In this document: positions 25,888 through 33,584 of the stretch, one piece after another | How positions within the stretch are numbered: the stretch's first letter is position 1 | Layout: the number at the start of each line of letters is the position of its first letter | DNA from: Deltaproteobacteria bacterium | GTDB lineage: Bacteria > Desulfobacterota > Syntrophia > Syntrophales > UBA2210 | DNA: 52,179 nt | NCBI GenBank assembly: GCA_016933215.1 | Contig: JAFGBH010000040.1 | Location: 1-52,179 of the forward strand | Direction: 5' to 3' | The notes under the pieces: model-generated | What the model saw: the letters and a program-made list of their open reading frames with translations, nothing else | What the model was told of the DNA's origin: nothing | Databases searched by the model: none | Made by a program: the position numbers and the translations under genes

Positions 25888-26619
25888 CTATTTCTTTGAG
25901 GCCGCCTTTTTATCGGTACTTCGCCTCTCTTTCGGTTTCTTGAACTTTAACGAAGATTTCACCAGTTTAATAATCTTATCGACATCCATAAACTGTGTGT
26001 TTATCACAATATCATAATTGATGGGATCGTCGATATCGACCTTGAAGTGTTTCTTAATAAAGGCCTTTCGCTCGGCCTCTATACGTATTATTCTTTCTTC
26101 GGCCACTTCGGGAGATATATTGAGACCCTCGGACAGATTCTTAATCTTTACCGCCATGGGTGCGATAAGTCGTATCCTCAGGGTTTCCTCGGCCGGAAGA
26201 ATCAGATTTGCGCCCCTCCCAATAATCAACGCTCCACCATGTCTACCGGTGGCGCCGATAACCTTGGTAAGGTGCAGAAAGTATTTATCGGAAAAGAAAA
26301 ACCTGGTCGTCCTCAGAAACTGGATCCAATTGTCCAGAGTACTCCTCATTTTCTCATCCAGTGAGGAGACAACCTTTTCACTCATCTTGGCGCTTTCGGC
26401 TATCTCGTGAATGATTTTGTCATCAAAGATATCGAGATTCAGCTCCTCTGCAATCCGATGTGCAAATATGTGATCGCCACTCCCCGGTTGCCTGGAAATG
26501 GTAATGACCGGGGGGTGCGGCTCGCTCCTCTTTCTTCTCATACTCATTGCCAGCTGCCACTTGCGAGCCTGTTCCTCAATGAGATGTTCAAGTCTGGTGG
26601 AAGTAGGTTTAGTTGTCAT
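25888..26619 (-). CDS. Cytidylate kinase-like family protein
   Basis: The 243-aa protein belongs to the cytidylate-kinase-like P-loop group (Cytidylate_kin2). VITISRQPGSGDHIFAHRIA (about 37-56) is the P-loop region, in a GSG form rather than a classic Walker A. DIFDDKIIHEIAESAKMS and the later lid-like R-rich part (EERIIRIEAERKAFIKKHF) fit the family. The C-terminus is a lysine-rich tail. It may phosphorylate a nucleotide or other small molecule, but family members are mostly uncharacterised. It lies in a minus-strand series with the GATE protein upstream and the cupin and USP genes downstream. Confidence 0.85.
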   Translation of the reverse strand: MTTKPTSTRLEHLIEEQARKWQLAMSMRRKRSEPHPPVITISRQPGSGDHIFAHRIAEELNLDIFDDKIIHEIAESAKMSEKVVSSLDEKMRSTLDNWIQFLRTTRFFFSDKYFLHLTKVIGATGRHGGALIIGRGANLILPAEETLRIRLIAPMAVKIKNLSEGLNISPEVAEERIIRIEAERKAFIKKHFKVDIDDPINYDIVINTQFMDVDKIIKLVKSSLKFKKPKERRSTDKKAASKK

Positions 26620-26689
26620 GGCATCTCCTCATTTAGTATGGTTATGTAGCAGTTACATTAACAAGAAAAAAAACAACGCCGCAGCATGA

Positions 26690-26718
26690 ATTTATTATAA
26701 CCCTCAAGACTTTGTCAA
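26690..26718 (-). promoter_or_regulatory. Possible promoter of the cytidylate-kinase-like gene
   Basis: On the minus strand TTGACA (26718-26713) is followed by an AT-rich block. ATAAAT lies at 17-base spacing and a perfect TATAAT at only 13. The -35 is good and the -10 assignment uncertain. Confidence 0.4.
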
Positions 26719-26727
26719 CATTTTAGT

Positions 26728-27678
26728 TCAAAGAGGAGAAGAAGTGTGGCGGAGATTTTGCCAGACTGTAAGGAGGCGGACGGCGATAAGTGCCATTACA
26801 AGACGCGGAACCCAGAGCCAGAATGCGCCCACTCCGAGGGGAAGAAAAAGGACGGGATCTTCTATCATCGAGTGGTTGATCCCGATGGAGAGGTGGAGTG
26901 TCTCCAAATCTCTCTTTGTCAGGTGTTTCTCCTTGGCCTCTTCTACGATCACTGCACCACCGTAGGAAAGTCCGAACACAACTGCCGTCATCCAGAGTAT
27001 CCCCACCGTGCGGCTCAGTCCCATAAACCTGAGAAGGGGCGAAAGAAAATCAACCACGTGGGTGATCCACCCCAGGCTCTTAAAAATTTCGAGGGCAGTC
27101 AATATACCCATAATAATGAAAAAAATCTTGATGACAAGCATCAGAATCGTGCTGCCCCATTCTTGTAGCATGGCCGAAAATGGCTGAGACGCCCCCTGGA
27201 GGGCTCCTCCGGATGCGATATCGACGGTGCCGCTTACATCGATACAGTGCGCCACAACCAGTACCGTAATGATTGATGCCACGAGTCGAAAGAGTGTCGC
27301 CTTCAGGGGATTAATGCCGGAATTCCCCTGAATGATGCCTTCCTGAACCAGGTTATGGGAAATCAAAAGGAAGATAGCAATAATGGTCATCTGCTCCGTA
27401 CTGAAGGGGAGAACTGCCATAGCGGCGATACCGCCATATATCCCCGTCAGCATTCCGACAAGAAGGGGAACAGCCGCCATCGACGGAAGATTAAGCACGT
27501 CCATCGCGGGTGCAATCAGGACATCCACTTTGTCTATCCAGCCGGTCCACGCCACGAGTGCCGTTACGAAGGAAATGGGGATGATTATCTTCATCATCCA
27601 CACGAAGCCCTGCCAACCCTTCTTGATACCGGTTATGAATCCTTCTCTGATTGTATTCCCTGTGCGCATGAAGGGCAT
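26728..27678 (-). CDS. GATE/nucleoside-recognition domain membrane protein
   Basis: The 316-aa inner-membrane protein has about eight hydrophobic helices arranged as two copies of the GATE (nucleoside recognition) unit. The first spans roughly residues 18-130 (WMMKIIIPISFVTALVAW, MLTGIYGGIAAMAVL) and the second about 165-300 (FFIIMGILTALEIFKSLGW, FGLSYGGAVIVEEA). It resembles the SpmA/SpmB and FeoB-C-like helices, a family with suspected transport or gating roles, and is found in non-sporulating bacteria too. The substrate is unknown. ATG at 27678 is used; a second Met three codons later is possible. Confidence 0.82.
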   Translation of the reverse strand: MPFMRTGNTIREGFITGIKKGWQGFVWMMKIIIPISFVTALVAWTGWIDKVDVLIAPAMDVLNLPSMAAVPLLVGMLTGIYGGIAAMAVLPFSTEQMTIIAIFLLISHNLVQEGIIQGNSGINPLKATLFRLVASIITVLVVAHCIDVSGTVDIASGGALQGASQPFSAMLQEWGSTILMLVIKIFFIIMGILTALEIFKSLGWITHVVDFLSPLLRFMGLSRTVGILWMTAVVFGLSYGGAVIVEEAKEKHLTKRDLETLHLSIGINHSMIEDPVLFLPLGVGAFWLWVPRLVMALIAVRLLTVWQNLRHTSSPL

Positions 27679-27734
27679 GTATCCGGAAGCGAATAACCGC
27701 CCTCACTCTGACTGATAGAGGCGGGATGCCGCTG

Positions 27735-27848
27735 TTATTTCTTATTTTTTTCCAAAAGACCCCTCATCTTTTCCTTGAGTCTTTTTCTCCGCCTTCTTCT
27801 TTTCCTGTCCAGCTCTTTTTTTCTCTCGATTTTCTTGTGTTGTGCCAT
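27735..27848 (-). CDS. 37-residue highly basic microprotein
   Basis: A short gene encodes MAQHKKIERKKELDRKRRRR followed by 17 more residues and ends in EKNKK. Over half the residues are Lys or Arg, with a heptad-like helix and no membrane segment. A good ribosome site (GGTGAGGTG) precedes the ATG. The composition suggests RNA, DNA or ribosome binding, but no family function is known to me. It lies directly upstream of the GATE gene on the same strand. Its small size means coding status rests on ribosome site and composition alone. Confidence 0.6.
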   Translation of the reverse strand: MAQHKKIERKKELDRKRRRRRKRLKEKMRGLLEKNKK

Positions 27849-28064
27849 ACACACCTCACCTTCCTTGCCAAAAAGTGATCTGAGGTCGAGAATCCCTTTT
27901 CCCCTGTGCATATAAAACTGTTAATAAATTGTAACACTTCTAAATGCAAGCCAAAATGAACCTTTCACCCCAACATCCTCTTATGGTATCATAATCAGGA
28001 TTACCGAAGCGGTTTTGCCGACGGCCATCATGTCTATCATACTGATTACAAGGAATTAGATGAA

Positions 28065-29210
28065 ATGTATGATCTGATAATCATAGGTGGGGGTCCCTCA
28101 GGCTCCCAAGCAGGCAGATGTGCCGGAAAAGAGGGGTTGAAGACCCTCCTGATCGAAAAGGACCGATTTCCACGAAGCAAGCCCTGCGGGGGAGCTCTCT
28201 CGGAAAAGGCTCGCTCTTACCTCGACTTTGAGCTTCCCCCGGAAATTTGCGAAAAGGAGATATTCGGGGCACGGCTCCGTTTCAGAGACCAGATCATCGA
28301 GGGTTCCAGGGATTTTCGCCTGGCAACAATGATAACCAGGAGATCCTTTGATAATTATCTTCTCGAAAAGGCGGCGGAGACTGGAATCGAGATACAAACA
28401 GGGGAGAGGGTCACCGATTTTGAAGAGAGGGAGGATCATGTCGAGGTCCATACCAAGGCCGAAACATTCAGATCACGATTCCTTATCGTCTCGGAAGGGG
28501 CGCAGGGAAAACTGAAACACCGAATCAGGAAGCGCGACCGTTCGAAGGAATACGGGATCTGCCTTGTCGCCGACATCGAAGAGGATAACGAAAAAATCGA
28601 TGATTTTCTCCCGGGCATCCTGGAGATCCATTTCGGTCTCATCCATATGGGCTACGGGTGGATCTTTCCCCATGACGGATATTACTCGGTGGGAATTGGT
28701 TCCTTTGCCAGGAAGTGGCCGGAGACGAAACGGCTCATGTCCGATTTTCTGGAAAAAAACGGGTTCACAGGGAAATACCGGGTGAGGGGCCACCTCATTC
28801 CAGCGGGGGGAATACGAAGAAAGAATGTGGGCAGGCGTGTGATCCTCACCGGTGACGCTGCCGGATTCGTCGATCCCTTCTCGGGAGAGGGGATTGCCTA
28901 TGCTGTTCGATCGGGGCAGATCGCCGGAGCGGTAGTCGCTGAAATAGCGGCGAAGGGAAAAGCACTCTCGACGCTGAAAGACTATGAAAAGATCTGCGAA
29001 AACGAATTTGAAAGAAATCTGAGATACGCACTCGTGACGGCAAAACTCACCCACCGCTTTTCGAACCTGATCTACAGGGTAATGAGAAACAACACGGAAT
29101 CATTCGACAAATTCCTTGAAATCCAGACACTGAAGCGCCACTATCTCAGCTATCTCAGATGGTTGATCCCCCGGATACCAAAATATTTCCTCATCAACAA
29201 TAGAAGGTAA
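28065..29210 (+). CDS. Geranylgeranyl reductase family flavoprotein
   Basis: The 381-aa FAD-dependent protein starts with the dinucleotide-binding motif LIIIGGGPSGSQAGRCAG (about 4-21). A PCGGALS motif near residue 45 and the second FAD site ILTGDAAGFVDPFSGEGIAYA (about 263-283) are typical of geranylgeranyl reductases and related halogenase/monooxygenase-fold enzymes. It could saturate isoprenoid chains (quinone or lipid) or act on another hydrophobic substrate. ATG follows AAGGA. It is followed after 3 bases by a sodium symporter gene and then RNase D, a tight operon. Confidence 0.9.
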   Translation: MYDLIIIGGGPSGSQAGRCAGKEGLKTLLIEKDRFPRSKPCGGALSEKARSYLDFELPPEICEKEIFGARLRFRDQIIEGSRDFRLATMITRRSFDNYLLEKAAETGIEIQTGERVTDFEEREDHVEVHTKAETFRSRFLIVSEGAQGKLKHRIRKRDRSKEYGICLVADIEEDNEKIDDFLPGILEIHFGLIHMGYGWIFPHDGYYSVGIGSFARKWPETKRLMSDFLEKNGFTGKYRVRGHLIPAGGIRRKNVGRRVILTGDAAGFVDPFSGEGIAYAVRSGQIAGAVVAEIAAKGKALSTLKDYEKICENEFERNLRYALVTAKLTHRFSNLIYRVMRNNTESFDKFLEIQTLKRHYLSYLRWLIPRIPKYFLINNRR

Positions 29211-29213
29211 TGT

Positions 29214-30611
29214 ATGGATATAGCAATCGTAAGTATTTTTTTCTGGGTGATGATCCTCGTCGGCCTCTTCAGCCTCAAGGCAGTCAAAAACACGGCGGGT
29301 TTCTTTGTCGCGGACCGAAGGGGCACGACGACGGCGATAACGGGGTCCCTCCTTGCCACCATAATCGGCGGTTCGGGTACTATTGGCCTCGCGGGTCTCG
29401 GCTACTCGAAGGGCCTGGCGGGCGCCTGGTGGATGCTTGTGGGGGCCATCGGTCTCATGGTACTCTCCATTTTTTTTGCCTCCAAAGTGAGAGGATTTAA
29501 GGTCTTCACCCTTCCCGAAATCCTGGAGGCTCAGTACGGCGGAAGCACGGTTAAAATCGTTGCCTCCTTCCTTATCGCAACGGCATGGCTCGGTATAATC
29601 TCGGCACAGATTATTGCAGCAGGTAAAATCCTGTCGGTTCTATGGCCCGGACAGTTACCGCTTCTCATGATTATCTCTGCATCCGTTTTTATCATCTACA
29701 CCGTGCTGGGAGGACAGTATTCCATTTTGAGGACCGATCTCATCCAGTCGATCATCATCATTTCCGGCATCCTGGTCTGTCTGGTAGCAGGCATTTTCGC
29801 AACGAAAGGTCTCGCTGCGACTCCCGGTCAGTTACCGGAAGGTTTTTTTTCTTTTCCCACGAGTCCTGAATTTACCGTGAGAGAACTTTTACATTATTTT
29901 CTTTTCGTGGGCGCAACATTTCTCGTCGGCCCCGACATATACTCACGGATATTCAGCGCCAAAAATAAGGAAACGGCTCAAAAATCAACGATGATTGCGG
30001 CACTGGTCATGGTTCCTCTGGCCTTTGGAATAACCTTCATAGGGATAACGGCGAGGATGCTTCTCCCCGAAATTCCACCTGAAAGTGCCCTCCCCTCCCT
30101 TATCATGCAAATAATCCCTGCAGGGTTGAGCGGCCTCGTCATAGCAGCACTCCTCGCAGCAATGATGTCGTCGGCCGACACGTGCCTCCTGACGACAGGG
30201 ATCATTATCTCGGCTGACATCATACAACCCCTCTTCGGATCAAAGATGAGCGAAAAGAAACTTCTTATGATATCAAGACTGTGTGTGATGGTCGCCGGAA
30301 CCCTATCTCTTGTGATTGCCCTGGAAATTCAGAGCATTATCGCCGCACTCCTTGTGGGGTATACCATATATTCCTCGGGACTTGTGGTTCCCATTATTCT
30401 CGGATTTTACAGAAAAAGGTTGAAACTAAATACGCTTGGCGCAATAGTAGCCGTAATTGCAGGCGGCGGATTGGGTCTCTATCTGAAAACAGGTGGCTAT
30501 AATAACCTGTTGCTTGTGACCCTTCCCCTCTCGGCTATTTTCCTGATAGGGGGAAGCTACGCGGGGCGGTTTCTCTCGCTGAAGAAAAAAACCAACGTTA
30601 TCAAGGCCTAA
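29214..30611 (+). CDS. Sodium:solute symporter (SSS family)
   Basis: The 465-aa inner-membrane protein has about 13 hydrophobic helices. SSS traits include the N-terminal FFVADRRGTTTAITGSLLAT, the GLGYSKGLAGAWWMLVGAIG stretch, and the helix with AALLAAMMSSADTCLLTTG (about 316-334) whose serines form the Na2 sodium site. It would import a solute with Na+, consistent with a Na+ gradient made by the decarboxylase pump encoded at 31.6-33.5 kb (inference). The substrate is not evident. It begins 3 bases after the flavoprotein stop. Confidence 0.93.
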   Translation: MDIAIVSIFFWVMILVGLFSLKAVKNTAGFFVADRRGTTTAITGSLLATIIGGSGTIGLAGLGYSKGLAGAWWMLVGAIGLMVLSIFFASKVRGFKVFTLPEILEAQYGGSTVKIVASFLIATAWLGIISAQIIAAGKILSVLWPGQLPLLMIISASVFIIYTVLGGQYSILRTDLIQSIIIISGILVCLVAGIFATKGLAATPGQLPEGFFSFPTSPEFTVRELLHYFLFVGATFLVGPDIYSRIFSAKNKETAQKSTMIAALVMVPLAFGITFIGITARMLLPEIPPESALPSLIMQIIPAGLSGLVIAALLAAMMSSADTCLLTTGIIISADIIQPLFGSKMSEKKLLMISRLCVMVAGTLSLVIALEIQSIIAALLVGYTIYSSGLVVPIILGFYRKRLKLNTLGAIVAVIAGGGLGLYLKTGGYNNLLLVTLPLSAIFLIGGSYAGRFLSLKKKTNVIKA

Positions 30612-30615
30612 GCCG

Positions 30616-31485
30616 ATGAACATCAAATGGATCTGGATCGACACTGAGAAGAAACGTGAAAAGGCGCGCAACCACATAGGCACCCTCTCTCTCATAGGAA
30701 TGGATACAGAGTACGATTCCTTCAGATACTTCAGGGAAAAGCTGTGTCTGATACAGATAGCTGCGGGGCCTGTCACCTATCTTTTCGATCCACTCGACAC
30801 AACCGACATCACCTTTCTTGGAAAGGTTTTTGCTGATCAGAACGTCCTCAAGATAATGCACGCCTGCGATAACGACATTCGTCTTTTAAACCGGGATTAC
30901 GGTTTCAAATTCAAAAATATTTTCGACACGCACAGGGCTGCATCGATCCTCGGCAGCACTTCCCTCTCTCTGACCTCAGTTATCCTTGAATATCTGGGAG
31001 TGGAACTGGAAAAGTCCAAAAGTATCCAGCGGTCCCTGTGGGACAAACGACCCCTGACTGAAGAGCAGATAACCTATGCGGTCTATGACACTGACTACCT
31101 CATGGATCTCTATTTGAAGCTCAAGCAAGAACTTACAAGGCGCGGCCTGGAAGAGAAGGCGCGAGAAGCCTTTGATAAACTGCTGTCGGCGAGATGGACC
31201 GAAAAGACCCTGAATCCGGATGGATATCTCAAGGTCAAAGGATGTGAAACCCTAAACGGTTTTCAGAGGGTACGGCTGAAGGCCCTTTTCCGCTGGCGAT
31301 TCGAAAAGGCAAAAAAAACGAACAGGGCACGCTTTCTGGTTTTGTCTGACAAGAACCTGATAGACCTCTCGAAAATATCCACTATCAATACAGGATCGAT
31401 CGACGAGGCGGGAATACTTTCCCCTCAAAAAGTACGCGACTACGGAAAGGAAATTACCAGGATATTAAGCGACTACACTTTGTAG
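30616..31485 (+). CDS. rnd: Ribonuclease D-like 3'-5' exonuclease
   Basis: The 289-aa cytosolic exonuclease trims RNA 3' ends, classically tRNA. The DEDDy catalytic set is visible: D30 and E32 in IGMDTEYDS, D87 in CDNDIRLL, and Y154/D158 in YAVYDTDYL. A C-terminal HRDC-like segment (GFQRVRLKALFRWRFEKAKK) aids nucleic-acid binding. It is shorter than E. coli RNase D (375 aa), which has two HRDC units. Last gene of the three-gene operon starting at 28065. Confidence 0.9.
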   Translation: MNIKWIWIDTEKKREKARNHIGTLSLIGMDTEYDSFRYFREKLCLIQIAAGPVTYLFDPLDTTDITFLGKVFADQNVLKIMHACDNDIRLLNRDYGFKFKNIFDTHRAASILGSTSLSLTSVILEYLGVELEKSKSIQRSLWDKRPLTEEQITYAVYDTDYLMDLYLKLKQELTRRGLEEKAREAFDKLLSARWTEKTLNPDGYLKVKGCETLNGFQRVRLKALFRWRFEKAKKTNRARFLVLSDKNLIDLSKISTINTGSIDEAGILSPQKVRDYGKEITRILSDYTL

Positions 31486-31564
31486 GCTTTCACAATTGAT
31501 CTCCTGAAACAGACCAGCGGATCGATCGCTTCAATCTCCGGATTTCGCATTGAGAAGAACCAAT

Positions 31565-31606
31565 AAAAAACAGCGGCAGGCCCGGAAATAGGGACACCAG
31601 CTGTTT
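31565..31606 (-). terminator. Terminator of the biotin carrier gene
   Basis: Read on the minus strand, AAACAGC and GCTGTTT (31606-31600 and 31574-31568) pair and run into six T. It lies 24 bases past the stop of the biotin carrier gene. Confidence 0.6.
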
Positions 31607-31629
31607 CATTGACCGATAAGACCCCGGCA

Positions 31630-31845
31630 CTACTCCAAAATGACCAACACCTGATCGACCTCTACAACATCCTTCTCTTTGACTCTGATTTCCTTTACGA
31701 CACCCTCTGACGGAGCACAGATGGGATTTTCCATCTTCATCGCCTCGAGAATGAGAAGCTCATCATCTTCGCTGACTTCGTCTCCCACGTTCACCAATAT
31801 CTCAACAATACTCCCCGGCATCGGCGCCTGGATTTCTATGGCCAT
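31630..31845 (-). CDS. Stand-alone biotin carboxyl carrier protein of a decarboxylase/carboxylase
   Basis: The 71-aa protein is a single biotinyl domain. APMPGSIVEILVNVGDEV opens the flattened barrel and EAMKMEN (about 35-41) is the biotinylation motif with its target Lys. The length equals the minimal biotinyl domain; the Ala/Pro-rich linker of many gamma or alpha chains is missing. It would shuttle CO2 between an acyl-CoA or oxoacid carboxyltransferase and the membrane beta subunit. The genes for the small membrane subunit and the beta subunit are transcribed divergently 150 bases away. No carboxyltransferase gene is in the window. Confidence 0.93.
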   Translation of the reverse strand: MAIEIQAPMPGSIVEILVNVGDEVSEDDELLILEAMKMENPICAPSEGVVKEIRVKEKDVVEVDQVLVILE

Positions 31846-31999
31846 TCTCGCACCTCCTCTGCTTCTTTCAGATGTTATATATCATTTTGTCGCGGCAATT
31901 AAAACCTTTTATCTTTTCGGTTCTTTACTTAAGAATTAGTCTATGTTACAAGGTCTTACGGACGGCGCAATAAATCATGCCGGGAGGGACAGCACCATA

Positions 32000-32140
32000 A
32001 TGACGGACTGGGGATTAGCGATCACAATTGCCTGCGGCGGCTTTGGCCTCGTATTTATGCTCCTGACACTACTCTCTTTTTCGATATGGGTAACAAGGCT
32101 CATACTCGACCGCATTGGTAGTGATAACCCTGAGAAGTAA
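32000..32140 (+). CDS. Small OadG/gamma-type membrane subunit of Na+-translocating decarboxylase
   Basis: The 46-aa protein (MTDWGLAITIACGGFGLVFM...) has one N-terminal membrane helix and a short charged tail, like OadG, MmdD and the delta subunit of glutaconyl-CoA decarboxylase, which tether the carboxyltransferase to the beta subunit. I chose ATG at 32000 with GGGAGGG about 12 bases upstream. An in-frame ATG at 31943 would add 19 polar residues and has no ribosome site. The beta subunit gene follows by 38 bases. The assignment rests on topology and neighbours, since family sequence conservation is low. Confidence 0.75.
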   Translation: MTDWGLAITIACGGFGLVFMLLTLLSFSIWVTRLILDRIGSDNPEK

Positions 32141-32178
32141 CCCCCTTATTACTACATAGTATCGTCGGAGGAACGAAA

Positions 32179-33522
32179 TTGTTCGGATTGCTGGAAAGCG
32201 GTTTTCACTATTTCTGGTGGGGGAACGCCCTTATGATCGCCATCGGCCTCGGCCTCATCTACCTGGGGATTGCGAGGAAAATGGAACCCCTCCTCCTCGT
32301 CCCTATCGGATTCGGCATTATGCTGGTCAATCTCCCCCTGGGCGGCATGATGGATTATGAGCTTCTTGTGAGGGCACCCAAGGCCGGAATTGTAATGGAG
32401 ACCCACAAGCATGAAGGTGAGAGGCTTAAAAGGGGAGCTATCATTTGCACGCTCGACTCCGGAGAGGTGACCGTTCCGGTCTTCGGAAGAATAGATTCAA
32501 TGAGGGTATCAAAGGGAAGCTCCGTAAAGGCGGGAGATGTAATTGCATCGGTTATTACCATGGAACAGACAGATCAGTCTGAAATCCCCACGAGGCCCAG
32601 AGGACTTCTTTCCATCATATTCCAATTCGGCATCATGTGGCAGATTCTGCCGCCGCTTATGTTTCTCTGCCTCGGGGCACTGACCGACTTTGGTCCCATG
32701 CTGGCCAATCCCAAGACCCTGCTCCTCGGCGCTGCGGCGCAGTTTGGGGTTTATTTCGCATTTTTCCTGTCCCTTTTCTTTGGGTTTACACTTCCCGAGG
32801 CCTGTTCCATCGGAATCATCGGTGGCGCCGAGGGTCCGACGACTATTTACGTTACGTCGATACTCGCACCCCATATAATAGGAGCAACTGCCGTTGCATG
32901 TTACTCCTATATGGCCCTTGTCCCCATTATTCTGCCCCCGGTGATCAAACTCCTCACCACAAGGAAGGAGCGTTCCATATACATGAAGCCGCAGTTGAGA
33001 AAAGTCTCAAAGAGGGAGAAGATACTGTTCCCCCTGATTGCCACGATTATCATCATTCTGTTCGTTCCATCATCCGCCCCGCTCATCGGCTGTTTCATGA
33101 TCGGCAATCTCTTCAGAGAATCGGGTGTCACCGAGCGACTGAGCGCGACGTCGCAGACGGCATTCGTGGATATACTCACCATATTTCTGACCCTCTCAAT
33201 AGGGGCGACGATGTCGGCGGAAATCTTTCTTCAGTCCCGGACCCTCCTGATCTTGCTTCTCGGAGTAATAGCCTTTGCAAGCGCAGCGGCGGCAGGCATC
33301 ATTCTCGCCAAGATAATGAATCTCTTCCTTACAGAAAAGATTAATCCGATGATAGGCGCCGCAGGTGTTTCCGCCGTTCCTATGTCGGCCAGGGTAGTCC
33401 AGGTGATGGGGCAAAAGGAAAATCGCCAGAATTTTCTCCTTATGCACGCCATGGGACCGAATGTGGCCGGTGCCATCGGCGCCGCCATAGCAGGCGGCGT
33501 ATTTCTGGGTATCCTGGGATAA
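32179..33522 (+). CDS. Na+-translocating decarboxylase beta subunit with inserted biotinyl-like domain
   Basis: This membrane subunit (447 aa) decarboxylates carboxybiotin and pumps Na+ outward, as in oxaloacetate, methylmalonyl-CoA and glutaconyl-CoA decarboxylases. Conserved blocks include LARKMEPLLL-like IARKMEPLLLVPIGFGIMLV, GALTDFGPMLANPKTLLLGA, TVSKREKILFP-like VSKREKILFP, INPMIGAAGVSAVPMSARV and the end FLLMHAMGPNVAGAIG. Between the first helices and the core, residues about 58-132 form a barrel-sandwich (biotinyl/lipoyl-like) domain, APKAGIVMETHKHEGERLK onwards. The biotin lysine position is replaced by Ser-Gly in LDSGEV. The Na+-site motif GGADGPT of OadB (D203) reads GGAEGPT (E218). 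The start is TTG, 7 bases after GGAGG. Confidence 0.92.
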   Translation: MFGLLESGFHYFWWGNALMIAIGLGLIYLGIARKMEPLLLVPIGFGIMLVNLPLGGMMDYELLVRAPKAGIVMETHKHEGERLKRGAIICTLDSGEVTVPVFGRIDSMRVSKGSSVKAGDVIASVITMEQTDQSEIPTRPRGLLSIIFQFGIMWQILPPLMFLCLGALTDFGPMLANPKTLLLGAAAQFGVYFAFFLSLFFGFTLPEACSIGIIGGAEGPTTIYVTSILAPHIIGATAVACYSYMALVPIILPPVIKLLTTRKERSIYMKPQLRKVSKREKILFPLIATIIIILFVPSSAPLIGCFMIGNLFRESGVTERLSATSQTAFVDILTIFLTLSIGATMSAEIFLQSRTLLILLLGVIAFASAAAAGIILAKIMNLFLTEKINPMIGAAGVSAVPMSARVVQVMGQKENRQNFLLMHAMGPNVAGAIGAAIAGGVFLGILG

Positions 33523-33584
33523 ATCCCCTGCAGTTTATCCTTTGAGCAGAGATCCTTATTGCCTTTAATCAAAGATATCACGAT

